From Paenibacillus herberti (GTDB lineage Bacteria > Bacillota > Bacilli > Paenibacillales > Paenibacillaceae): a stretch of DNA of 64,000 nt. Shown here in pieces: positions 1 through 6,895 of the stretch (position 1 is the first letter of the stretch; the number at the start of each line of letters is the position of its first letter). Below the pieces are notes generated by a model. The model had not been told where the DNA came from. It was given only the letters and a program-made list of their open reading frames with translations, and did no database searches. Where the stretch lies: positions 1,340,121-1,404,120 of the forward strand of contig NZ_NMUQ01000002.1 in assembly GCF_002233675.1 (NCBI RefSeq), given 5' to 3'. The position numbers and the translations under genes were made by a program.

Positions 1-60
1 CGCGAAGCCGATCTTAACCGTTTCAACCAAGAGGTTGGAGCGGCGCAGACGGTGGAATAA
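1..60 (+). CDS. 3' end of an unidentified gene (partial)
   Basis: The window opens inside a reading frame that runs 19 codons to a TAA stop and ends in the residues AAQTVE. It is followed at once by a strong hairpin terminator, as expected for the last gene of a transcription unit. Too little protein is visible to name a family. Confidence 0.6.
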   Translation, partial: READLNRFNQEVGAAQTVE

Positions 61-63
61 GAT

Positions 64-106
64 AAAGGCCTTTCCCCGGATTATAACTCGGAGAAAGGCC
101 TTTTTT
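64..106. terminator. Rho-independent terminator, probably bidirectional
   Basis: Arms AAGGCCTTTC and GAAAGGCCTT flank a loop of about 20 bases and are followed by TTTTTT on the plus strand. It lies between the convergent partial gene and the ykkCD operon, so it may serve both. Confidence 0.85.
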
Positions 107-110
107 AATC

Positions 111-425
111 CTATTCGAGAACTTTAAGTCCAACTGCCGCTCCTAGCACAAGTGTAATACACAGGATACGCTTCGCGCTGCGGGACTCACCGTAGAACAG
201 CATACCCATCAAAGCGCCTCCCGAAGCTCCGATGCCGGTCCATACTGCATAAGCAGTTCCCATCGGCAAATCACGCATTCCGAGGCTGAGCAGCAGGAAG
301 CTGGATATGAAAGCAAACGCCATTAGCAAGTAGTTCGTGATGCTCCGGCGCTCATTAATCTTGTTTATCATCGTGACGCCGAACACCTCAAAAAGTCCGG
401 CTCCAATAAGGTAGATCCAGGCCAT
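111..425 (-). CDS. ykkD: SMR efflux protein, YkkD-type subunit
   Basis: A 104-residue, four-helix small multidrug resistance protein. The start is the ATG giving MAWIYLIG, with an AAGGAGGGG site inside the end of ykkC; the longer frame has an un-SMR-like N-terminus. The membrane-embedded glutamate of the family is Glu13, and the GTAYAVWTGIG loop is typical of the YkkD half. It lies one base after the ykkC stop, so the two are translationally coupled and probably form a heterodimeric exporter in the membrane. Paired SMR proteins under guanidine-I riboswitches are known guanidinium exporters; export of guanidinium is inferred here from that context. Closest recalled relative is B. subtilis YkkD. 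Confidence 0.9.
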   Translation of the reverse strand: MAWIYLIGAGLFEVFGVTMINKINERRSITNYLLMAFAFISSFLLLSLGMRDLPMGTAYAVWTGIGASGGALMGMLFYGESRSAKRILCITLVLGAAVGLKVLE

Positions 426-426
426 G

Positions 427-771
427 TCAGTTCCCCTCCTTCTTAGTCTGAGCGGGCTCATGACCAAGCAGTTTGAGCCCAATGACGCCGATAAGCAGCA
501 CGGCAATTAACACCAGCTTCATTGGGTCTACAGGATCGCCGAAGAAAATCATATCTGCTACTACGGTTCCTGCTGTACCTAACCCGACGAATACCGCATA
601 AACGGTACCGACCGGCAAGTGGCGGGCTGCATCCAGCAGCACATAGAAGCTAACCAGAATGCCGATGGCAGTCAACACCCATTCTACTGGTGTGTCGGAA
701 TGTTTCAGTCCGATGACCCAGCCGACCTCGAACACTCCAGCGCCTAAAATTTTGAGCCAATGTTTATTCAT
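427..771 (-). CDS. ykkC: SMR efflux protein, YkkC-type subunit
   Basis: A 114-residue SMR family protein with four hydrophobic segments. Glu15 is the conserved ion/substrate-binding glutamate in the motif FEVGWVIGLKHS; the segment LPVGTVYAVFVGLGTAGTV and the ending VIGLKLL match B. subtilis YkkC as I recall it. A GAGGGG site precedes the ATG. It is the first gene of a two-gene operon with ykkD, transcribed from a leader that contains a guanidine-I riboswitch, so expression should rise with guanidinium. The partner arrangement (YkkC longer, YkkD shorter) is the usual heteromeric SMR pair. Confidence 0.92.
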   Translation of the reverse strand: MNKHWLKILGAGVFEVGWVIGLKHSDTPVEWVLTAIGILVSFYVLLDAARHLPVGTVYAVFVGLGTAGTVVADMIFFGDPVDPMKLVLIAVLLIGVIGLKLLGHEPAQTKKEGN

Positions 772-866
772 ACCGATAATACCCCTCTCTCCGACTGCAG
801 CTTTTTAAGATCCGTTCCAGTGGTTGCCGTTCCAAGTATTCCCCATATCGCGGCTAAAATGCCCGC

Positions 867-919
867 AAAAAAAGCCCGGAGACAAGTCGCTTGTAACAGC
901 GGTCATCTCCCGGGCTTTT
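867..919 (-). terminator. Riboswitch-controlled terminator
   Basis: On the minus strand AAAAGCCCGGGAGA pairs with TCTCCGGGCTTTTTTT downstream. The 5' arm is the last conserved segment of the guanidine-I aptamer, so ligand binding should sequester it and allow read-through into ykkC. Confidence 0.88.
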
Positions 920-1010
920 ATCCCTCCGTGTAAACGCGGCCTGTCGGCCGTGCCGTTCCCTCTCGGACCAGACCGGCGAAAAATATCGCGCCGCGGAACC
1001 CTAGGCAACT
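905..1010 (-). ncRNA. Guanidine-I (ykkC subtype 1) riboswitch
   Basis: Read on the minus strand, the leader contains the hallmark blocks of the class in order: CTAGGGTTCCG, GGTCTGGTCCGAGAGGGA, then ACACGGAGGGATAAAAGCC and CGGGAGA. The last block doubles as the 5' arm of the terminator. The sequence matches the ykkC aptamer consensus as I know it, and the downstream genes are ykkC and ykkD, the namesake pair. It should act as a transcriptional ON switch responding to guanidinium. Confidence 0.93.
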
Positions 1011-1053
1011 TGAGCGTATGATCTTTAGCTGCAAGACTTTTGAATATCAGGCT

Positions 1054-1082
1054 ATTATAGCAACCTCGAATGCGGGAAACAA
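1054..1082 (-). promoter_or_regulatory. Sigma-A-type promoter for the ykkCD leader
   Basis: On the minus strand TTGTTT, a 17-base spacer and a perfect TATAAT stand about 40 bases upstream of the riboswitch. The rest of the stretch from here to 1350 shows no other gene or element that I can support. Confidence 0.65.
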
Positions 1083-1350
1083 GGGGTGTGGCAACATTTT
1101 TTTGCGGATTTGTAAGGGAAAATTAGCTTTTCGTGGGCACGAGGAGGAAGATGAGAGGACTGGAACTTTTTTGCAGTTAGAAGCGTCTGCATGGAAAAAG
1201 GGTAAGAAGTAGAAGGGGAGTCTACATACAAAGCGAAAAGCCTGAGGAATGGAGAGCGATCCATAACCTGCCAGACGAAGGAATGCAGAGCTCGGCAGCA
1301 GGGGAGCGGGAAACAGTAAATCGGGAACGAAACACGAAAGGAGTAGGACA

Positions 1351-1881
1351 ATGATGGATGCTGAACATTCAGGCAAGCTTTTGGACAGGGATGAAACCGG
1401 AAAAGCAAGCCGATTGGAGCCAGGGAAAAGGGGAGGCAATCGTGCCGTGAATGGAGCAGCTGTTATAAAGTACGTGATTCTTTGTGTTGTTTACATCATT
1501 ATTTTTATGGGCGCGCTGCTTATGGTGGAGTTGATCGAAGGCCGAAAAATCACGACCACAGAGTATATGGGCCTGACGAATATGGGAGGGGGATATGTCA
1601 TACTGGCATTTTTCTTTACCGTTATCCTCTATGTTCTCGCTGTTTTACCGCTCACGCTGGTAGTTAACCGGTGGTTGCGGCATCCGCTTTTGCAGGGGGT
1701 GCTGTTCACCGGATTGGCGATTTGGGCGGGTCAGTTCCAGTACCGGAGCTACGAGTTTTTCATTGAGGGGTATGGAGTGCAGCCTTGGACGTCATGGTGG
1801 GTGTTCGGAACAGCTGGTATCTTGTATACAGCGGCGAATGTGTGGCTGACGCGGCTGGCAGATCGGCAGAGAGATGTATGA
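1351..1881 (+). CDS. Hypothetical four-helix membrane protein
   Basis: A 176-residue protein with a charged, probably cytoplasmic N-terminal segment (residues 1-35) followed by about four hydrophobic helices near residues 38-60, 80-105, 112-130 and 150-166. An AAAGGAG site lies before two consecutive ATG codons; either may be used. I do not recognise the family. It is a single gene, divergent from ykkCD. Confidence 0.7.
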   Translation: MMDAEHSGKLLDRDETGKASRLEPGKRGGNRAVNGAAVIKYVILCVVYIIIFMGALLMVELIEGRKITTTEYMGLTNMGGGYVILAFFFTVILYVLAVLPLTLVVNRWLRHPLLQGVLFTGLAIWAGQFQYRSYEFFIEGYGVQPWTSWWVFGTAGILYTAANVWLTRLADRQRDV

Positions 1882-1910
1882 CACGGGGGGGACGATTGAC
1901 GATAGTCGTG

Positions 1911-1960
1911 GATAAAAAAACAGAGACAAGGGATCTGTGTCTCATCCCCTTGTCTCTGTT
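1911..1960 (-). terminator. Terminator downstream of the Sm-like gene
   Basis: Arms AACAGAGACAAGGG and CCCCTTGTCTCTGTT form a near-perfect stem. On the minus strand it is followed by a run of seven T, so it ends the clpP-side transcript. It may also act weakly on the plus-strand gene. Confidence 0.85.
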
Positions 1961-1971
1961 CTTAGGAGAGC

Positions 1972-2175
1972 TTAAGCAAAGCCGACCTTAGCCTTTTCCC
2001 GTTCTTTCAGATTGAGGCTGATGGCGCGAATGGATGTGACCGGGATATACAGTTCCTGATAGGCCGTCGTGTATTTAACATACTGCTTGTCAGCCTCCTC
2101 CAGCACACCGTCATCGGCTAACGTTCCGTCGATAAAATGAATCATAACCTTCTGTCCCTTAAGCTTCTCCAGCAT
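1972..2175 (-). CDS. Small Sm-like protein of unknown function
   Basis: A 67-residue protein beginning MLEKLKGQKVMIHF; an AGAGGTG site stands just upstream, while the longer frame runs back through tandem repeat DNA and is rejected. The pattern LKGQKV.I.F.DG...G.L...D..YV.......LYIPV.SI..I resembles the strand order and glycine placement of Sm/KOW-like small beta-barrels. That fold call is inference from pattern only. It follows clpP on the same strand, separated by the 49-bp repeats, and may be co-transcribed with it. Confidence 0.7.
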   Translation of the reverse strand: MLEKLKGQKVMIHFIDGTLADDGVLEEADKQYVKYTTAYQELYIPVTSIRAISLNLKEREKAKVGFA

Positions 2176-2223
2176 TAGGCTCACCTCTTCTGAGTTAATG
2201 GGGGCTTCCCCCTTATTGTAGCC

Positions 2224-2413
2224 GAATGGAACATCCGCGGTCGCGCTAAGTTTGTATGCGATCAATACTCATGAATGGAACATTCGTGCTTGCGCTAAGT
2301 TTGTATGCGATCAATGCTCATGAATGGAACATTCGTGCTTGCGCTAAGTTTGTATGCGATCAATGCTCATGAATGGAACATTCGTGCTTGCGCTAAGTTT
2401 GTATGCGATCAAT
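2224..2413. repeat. 49-bp tandem repeat, about four copies, overlapping the clpP 3' end
   Basis: The unit containing GAATGGAACATTCGTGCTTG and CGCTAAGTTTGTATGCGATC recurs with an exact 49-base period at 2224, 2273, 2322 and 2371. The copy next to clpP holds its last codons (IDRIQT and stop); two others are nearly identical and the farthest copy has diverged. The array looks like downstream duplication of the clpP terminus. Confidence 0.92.
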
Positions 2414-2968
2414 TATTCCATACTCAATCGCTTCTTCGGCAGACAGGAAGTAGTCGCGATCCATGTCCCGCTCGATTTTCTCAAGAGGTTGGCCGGTCCG
2501 TTCGGCGGCGATGCGGTTGAGCGTCTCGCGTGTTTTCAGAATTCGTTTAGCGGAAATGGCAATATCGCTTGCCTGGCCCTGTGCGCCGCCATGAGGTTGG
2601 TGGATCATAATCTCGCTGTTCGGCAGCGCGCTGCGCTTACCTTTGGTCCCGGCTAACAGCAGAATCGCTCCGAAAGAGAAAGCTGCGCCGGTGCAGATGG
2701 TTTGGATGTCAGGCTTTACGAGCTGCATAGCGTCATAAATGGCCAAGCCGGCTGTTGTCGAACCGCCTGGACTGTTAATATACATATGAATATCCTTTTC
2801 GGCATCATCCGCTGCCAGAAACAGAAGCTGCGCGATGACGGTGTTTGCCACCGAATCATCGATTGCTGAGCCGACCATGATGATTCGTTCCTTCAGCAGC
2901 CTGGAATAAATGTCATAGGAGCGCTCACCTTTATTAGTTTGCTCGACGACAAAGGGCACATGGTTCAT
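2393..2968 (-). CDS. clpP: ATP-dependent Clp protease proteolytic subunit
   Basis: A 191-residue serine peptidase of the ClpP family. The catalytic triad is Ser98 (in GAAFSFGA), His123 (in MIHQP) and Asp172 (in RDYF). The handle segment and the [12 protein letters not shown] terminus are typical. The active-site helix reads AAFSFGA where housekeeping ClpP usually has AASMGA, which suggests a secondary ClpP paralogue. No Clp ATPase gene adjoins it. GAAGGAGGAA supports the ATG start. It should form the cytoplasmic tetradecameric barrel that degrades unfolded substrates delivered by ClpC/ClpX. Its 3' end lies inside a tandem repeat. Confidence 0.93.
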   Translation of the reverse strand: MNHVPFVVEQTNKGERSYDIYSRLLKERIIMVGSAIDDSVANTVIAQLLFLAADDAEKDIHMYINSPGGSTTAGLAIYDAMQLVKPDIQTICTGAAFSFGAILLLAGTKGKRSALPNSEIMIHQPHGGAQGQASDIAISAKRILKTRETLNRIAAERTGQPLEKIERDMDRDYFLSAEEAIEYGIIDRIQT

Positions 2969-3158
2969 TTTTGTTCCTCCTTCAGGAATTCGCTTGTGGC
3001 GGAGCCGGTTGACTTGTTGCCCCTGGTAAACGATCTGGCGGAAGGGAAGGATACGGGCTGGGGAAGAGGAATATTTTTCGTCGGTTGGCGTATCCTTTAG
3101 CGCTCTTCAAACGTTTACCTGGTACCGACTGTATGTATACGAAAGGAGCTGCCGCTGC

Positions 3159-4019
3159 ATGGATACGGCAACGAAGCTGGAGGAAGAGCGCGGAGCACTT
3201 CGCCGATATTGTCTGGCGCTGGCAGGGTCCCCTAGCGATGCAGAGGATCTGGAGCAATCCGCATGGGCTAGAGCGCTCGGCTACCCAGGTTGGGACGGTC
3301 ACGCTAACAAGCAGGCGCTGCTATTGCGCATTGCTCGTAATATTTGGACGGATCAGCAGCGTAGAAAGGCACGGCACCAGCGTTTGCTGCCGGAGCTGTT
3401 TCCAGATCAGGCGGCAGCATATATGCCCCAGCAGCATATGGATAGCTGGGAGCTGGAGACGATGCTCCACTCCCTTGAGCGGCGGATGACGCCGCTGCAG
3501 CTGGCAGTATGGCTGCTCCGGGAAATGCACGGCAGCAGCATTGCGGAGACAGCGGAGCGCCTCGGCATGACCGAGGGAGCTGTCAAAGCCGCCATGCACC
3601 GATCGCGCCGTGCGCTGGCTGCGGTGCGGTGCGATTTGCAGGCTGGTGGCCTGCGCGAGCCTGCGGACGAGGCGCTTCTCATCCGTGTGCGCGGCCTGGC
3701 CGCAGCTTTGCGCACTGGCGATGCCGCGGCCATTGCGGCGCTGGCAGAGCAGGATGCGCTGGAGCCAGCAGTGGCGGCGGCCAGCCTGGCCGGGCGCGTG
3801 CAAGCCAGCGCCGATGCGGTGCCGGATGCAGGCGCGGTAGACAGCCCGCGGGCATACGCGAATTATGATGCGGCAGCCTGGTCTTCAAGTTATGCCCCTG
3901 TTTCAGGGGCTGGTTATACAGCAGCTGCGGGGGCTGCTTTCCAGAGCGCTTCCAGCGGCTATGCCAGCGGAACTATGAGCGGTTGGAATGGTTTCGGCGG
4001 CTTACGGGCCGTCGGCTAA
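3159..4019 (+). CDS. ECF-type RNA polymerase sigma factor with long Ala/Ser/Gly-rich tail
   Basis: Residues about 8-75 form sigma region 2 (RRYCLALAGSPSDAEDLEQ, then LLRIARNIWTDQQRRK) and residues about 100-157 form region 4 with the helix-turn-helix SIAETAERLGMTEGAVKAAMHRSRRAL. This is a group 4 sigma-70 factor. The protein is 286 residues, well above the usual 160-200; the last 120 residues are low-complexity (A, S, G, Y) with no family I recognise. No anti-sigma gene adjoins it, so the tail may itself be regulatory, which is inference. AAAGGAG precedes the ATG. Confidence 0.85.
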   Translation: MDTATKLEEERGALRRYCLALAGSPSDAEDLEQSAWARALGYPGWDGHANKQALLLRIARNIWTDQQRRKARHQRLLPELFPDQAAAYMPQQHMDSWELETMLHSLERRMTPLQLAVWLLREMHGSSIAETAERLGMTEGAVKAAMHRSRRALAAVRCDLQAGGLREPADEALLIRVRGLAAALRTGDAAAIAALAEQDALEPAVAAASLAGRVQASADAVPDAGAVDSPRAYANYDAAAWSSSYAPVSGAGYTAAAGAAFQSASSGYASGTMSGWNGFGGLRAVG

Positions 4020-4041
4020 AGCGAATGAGAGATGCAAAGAG

Positions 4042-4082
4042 CCCTCCAAACAGGATGTTTGCCTGTTTGGAGGGTTCTTTTT
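4042..4082 (+). terminator. Terminator of the sigma factor gene
   Basis: A 13-bp perfect stem, CCCTCCAAACAGG with CCTGTTTGGAGGG, is followed by TTCTTTTT. Confidence 0.93.
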
Positions 4083-4148
4083 AACTGTGATTTGAAGTGC
4101 CGTCGCAGACGGCACTTGAAAGCCGCCGAAGCGGCTCCAGCACAAGAA

Positions 4149-4680
4149 GCAAGTAGCCGAAGTTACTTGAGAAGCGGAAAAGTGGCTCTGGATGCCGAAG
4201 CAAGTAGCCGAAGTTACTTGAAAAGCGGAAAAGTGGCTCTGGATGCCGAAGCAAGTAGCCGAAGTTACTTGAGAAGCGGAAAACTGGCTCTGGATGCCGA
4301 AGCAAGTAGTCAAAGTTACTTGAAAAGCAGAAAACTGGCTCGTGATGCCGAAGCAAGTAGTCGAAGCTACTTGAGCGTGCTAGAAGCGGCTCCGACGAGC
4401 AAAGCAAGTAGTCGAAGCTACTTGAGCACTCTAGAAGCGGCCCCGACGAGCAAAGCAAGTAGTCGAAGTTACTTGAGCGAGCCGGAAGCGGCCCCGACGA
4501 GCAAAGCAAGTAGTCGAAGCTACTTGAGCACGCTAGAAGCGGCTCCGACGAGCAAAGCAAGTAGTCGAAGTTACTTGAGCGAGCGGGAAGCGGCCCCGAC
4601 GAGCAAAGCAAGTAGTCGAAGCTACTTGAGCACGCTAGAAGCGGCCCCGACGAGCAAAGCAAGTAGCAAAAGTTACTTGA
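4149..4680. repeat. 51-bp tandem hairpin repeat array, locus 1 (11 units)
   Basis: Eleven units start every 51 bases from 4149 to 4659. Each begins with a hairpin core CAAGTAG, a 6-base loop (TCGAAG or CCGAAG) and TACTTG; the rest of the unit is variable, with GAAGCGGCCCCGACGAGC in the later units. The array lies between the sigma factor terminator and the last codon of the convergent SDR gene. Because 51 is a multiple of three and the unit lacks stops, frames on both strands run through it (SSRSYL-type and SSFDYLL-type peptides). These are better read as a consequence of the repeat than as genes. A related array is at 32500-33107. Confidence 0.95.
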
Positions 4681-4691
4681 ATGCCGCCTCC

Positions 4692-5471
4692 CTAGCGCCC
4701 TAAAAATCCGCCTTCGGACAAAATCACCTGGCCGGTAATCCATTGGGATTCATCGCTTGCGAGGAAAGTGATGGCTTTGGCCGCATCATCGGGGCGACCG
4801 ATCCTCCCCATCGGGAACATCGGCAGAAACTGAGTCCCCATTTCTTCCGTGATCCAGCCGGAATCCGTTGGTCCGGGATCGATGCCGTTTACGGTAATCT
4901 GCAAGGGCGCCAAGCCGGCAGCCAGCGGTTCAATAAGGCCGACCAGCGTTCGCTTAGTCGCCAGATAGGCTAGATTTTCTGCATCGGGACCCTTAGATAC
5001 GAGAAAAAGGATACGCCCCGGCGTCCCAGCCGCTTGGCTCGTCTCGAATCGCTTAGCGAACTCGGTGCTGAGCAGAATGGGGCCGCGATTGTTAATAATA
5101 TAATGGCGGTCGAGCGATTCCTGGGTAAGATCCCGGAAGTTCGTCGGCGCACAGTAGCAGGCATTGTGGATGAGAATAGTTGGCGCTCCAATGGTCCCTT
5201 GTGCCTGATCGAGAATTCGAGAAGGGGTCGCAGGGTCCAAAAAATCGGCCTCCATATGCGCGGCCTTAACGCCAGAGGCAGTCAATTCCGCGCACAGCTG
5301 CTCGGGCCAGTCATCCTGCCGGCCGTTCCCCTCCTGACCGTCGAATGGACGCCAATGGGTAAAGAATATAGCTGCGCCAAAGCTTGCCAGCGAGCGGCAA
5401 ATGGCTGTTCCGATCCCCGTTTCACGGCTTACGCCGGTGACAATGACTCGTTTATTTTTCAATGAATGCAT
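4692..5471 (-). CDS. Short-chain dehydrogenase/reductase
   Basis: A 259-residue classical SDR. The nucleotide-binding glycine motif is TGVSRETGIG near residue 11, followed by HNA in place of the usual NNAG, the catalytic Ser in FLVSKG and YLATK as the YxxxK pair; the ending WITGQVILSEGG is typical of the family. It should be an NAD(P)H-dependent cytoplasmic oxidoreductase; the substrate cannot be read from sequence. The start is MHSLKNKR with GGAGGCGG upstream; a longer frame adds 56 residues without SDR character. The stop lies 11 bases from the 51-bp repeat array, which would form its 3' untranslated region. Confidence 0.88.
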   Translation of the reverse strand: MHSLKNKRVIVTGVSRETGIGTAICRSLASFGAAIFFTHWRPFDGQEGNGRQDDWPEQLCAELTASGVKAAHMEADFLDPATPSRILDQAQGTIGAPTILIHNACYCAPTNFRDLTQESLDRHYIINNRGPILLSTEFAKRFETSQAAGTPGRILFLVSKGPDAENLAYLATKRTLVGLIEPLAAGLAPLQITVNGIDPGPTDSGWITEEMGTQFLPMFPMGRIGRPDDAAKAITFLASDESQWITGQVILSEGGFLGR

Positions 5472-5807
5472 GGATTCCGCCTCCGATCTTGGATGGGAGG
5501 GTACGCAGACTTCAAGCGCTTGGAGAGGTAGGATTGCATGAGCGGACAGCGGTTGGAATGCCGCGGCCAGCCCAGCAAGTACGGTTGTCTGCATTACCCT
5601 GTATGGCATGAAAAAGGCGCGCCGAATTCGCAGCGGCATAACCGCAGCTTACAGCGTCCCTATTCCGTTAACGATCGCCTTTTACAGTGTGCTCCACATC
5701 GTACGGTTAGCTCCTTTTGACCATCTCCGCCCCAACCGTACTACGGCTAGAAAATAATTGTCAAGGAAAGCGATTACAGAAAATGCTGTTACCCTGACTT
5801 CTGCCTG
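5472..5807. other. Gene-free interval
   Basis: No supported gene is present. The minus-strand frame that extends the SDR upstream is broken by stops close to an AAGGAGC site at its 5' side and has no recognisable family, so it may be a decayed leader or noise. Confidence 0.4.
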
Positions 5808-5836
5808 TTGATGAACAGTGGCTGACTGCATATAAT
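5808..5836 (+). promoter_or_regulatory. Sigma-A promoter of the serine dehydratase operon
   Basis: TTGATG, a 17-base spacer and a perfect TATAAT stand just upstream of the glycine riboswitch. Confidence 0.82.
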
Positions 5837-5854
5837 GATATATGCACAGCGGAT

Positions 5855-6060
5855 GATGGCAGCGGGAGAGATTGCCTGTACGATTAGGGCAACGCCGAAG
5901 GAGCAAACCCGATCAGGGGGAATCTCTCAGGCAAAAGGACCTTTGTCGGACGCAGCTCTGGAGAGAATTCCGCGCTTAATGCGCAGGAATCACCCAAGGG
6001 GAAACTTCCGGCTACGCCGGGGGACAACTCTCAGGTACAAAGGACAGAGCGGTGGAATAC
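5855..6060 (+). ncRNA. Tandem glycine riboswitch (two aptamers)
   Basis: The leader holds two gcvT-type aptamers in series. The first has GGGAGAGATTGCC, GCCGAAGGAGCAAA and AATCTCTCAGGCAAAAGGAC; the second has CCGGGGGACAACTCTCAGG followed by TACAAAGGACAGAG. Both carry the conserved CTCTCAGGnAnAAGGAC type core. It precedes sdaAB-sdaAA, so glycine, formed from or converted to serine, is the likely effector. The second aptamer's last strand, GGACAGAG, is also the 5' arm of the following terminator, so the switch probably acts on transcription. Confidence 0.95.
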
Positions 6061-6123
6061 GGGGAAACAGGGGCAGAGGAGCCCTAGTTTTGTCGCATTC
6101 TTCCGCTCTGTCTTTTTATTTTT
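6042..6123 (+). terminator. Expression-platform terminator of the glycine riboswitch
   Basis: GACAGAGCGG pairs with CCGCTCTGTC across about 45 bases and is followed by TTTTTATTTTT. The 5' arm overlaps aptamer 2, giving mutually exclusive folds. Confidence 0.88.
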
Positions 6124-6178
6124 CAAGGACAGAATAGAGACAGGGCGGTTCTTGCCAATATAAAGGAGGATGGCGCCC

Positions 6179-6895
6179 ATGCGCTTCAAGGATGTGTTTT
6201 CGATAATCGGGCCTTCTATGATCGGTCCCTCCAGCTCCCACACCGCTGGCGCAGCGCGCATCGGACTGGCTGCAAGGCGGCTGCTCGGCGTTATGCCGGA
6301 GGTGGCGCGTGTGAGCTTTTATGGCTCTTTTGCCGCTACTTATCAGGGACATGGCACAGATACGGCAATTGCCGGAGGACTGCTTGGCTTTCATACAGAT
6401 GACCCGAATCTGCCGGATGCCATCGAGCTGGCCGAAGAAGCTGGCATGGATCTGACGTTCCGGGAAGGAAAAGGGCTGTTCCCACATCCCAACACGGTCC
6501 GTTTGGAGCTTGAGGGGGCCGGAGGACGGCGGCTGTCCCTGCTTGGCACTTCCATCGGCGGCGGCAATGTGGAGATTGTCGAGGTGAACGGATTTTCGGT
6601 TAAATTCGGATGTTCCTGTCCGGCACTATTGGTGCGCCATCGCGACCAACCCGGTGTCATTGCGGCGTTGACCGCCGCGCTCCAGGGGGCCGGTCTCAAT
6701 ATTGGCGGCCTATCGCTGAGCCGCATGGAGCGGCAAGGCGAGGCGCTTGCAGTTGTGGAGCTGGATGGCGAAGCCCAGCAGGAGTTGCTCCATCTGATTC
6801 GGCAGCTGCCTAACGTACTCGGAACGGACTATGTGAACATAAACGGAGAAGAGGAGGAGCCGCATGAACTTTCGGACGTTGAAGGAGCTGAGTGA
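6179..6895 (+). CDS. sdaAB: L-serine dehydratase, beta subunit
   Basis: A 238-residue beta subunit of the iron-sulfur L-serine ammonia-lyase (serine to pyruvate plus ammonia). The N-terminal motif FSIIGPSMIGPSSSHTAGA is diagnostic, and a C-terminal ACT domain lies at about residues 145-225 (SCPALLVRHRDQPGVIAALT). The ATG giving MRFKD is chosen because an earlier in-frame ATG abuts the AAAGGAGG site. It is the first gene of the operon, under the tandem glycine riboswitch, and overlaps sdaAA by 32 bases, implying coupled translation. Confidence 0.95.
   Translation: MRFKDVFSIIGPSMIGPSSSHTAGAARIGLAARRLLGVMPEVARVSFYGSFAATYQGHGTDTAIAGGLLGFHTDDPNLPDAIELAEEAGMDLTFREGKGLFPHPNTVRLELEGAGGRRLSLLGTSIGGGNVEIVEVNGFSVKFGCSCPALLVRHRDQPGVIAALTAALQGAGLNIGGLSLSRMERQGEALAVVELDGEAQQELLHLIRQLPNVLGTDYVNINGEEEEPHELSDVEGAE

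Noticed and set aside
2176-2265. Longer start for the small Sm-like gene
   Set aside because: The extra codons come from the 49-bp repeat; AGAGGTG supports the inner ATG.
3321-3803. Long antisense frame in the sigma factor gene
   Set aside because: Typical shadow frame of a GC-rich gene with no family features or start site.
4149-4680. CRISPR-like array
   Set aside because: The intervals between palindromes are themselves conserved repeats, not unique spacers, and no cas gene is present.
5472-5639. N-terminal extension of the SDR protein
   Set aside because: The dinucleotide-binding motif begins just after MHSLKNKR, which has a good ribosome binding site; the extension lacks SDR character.
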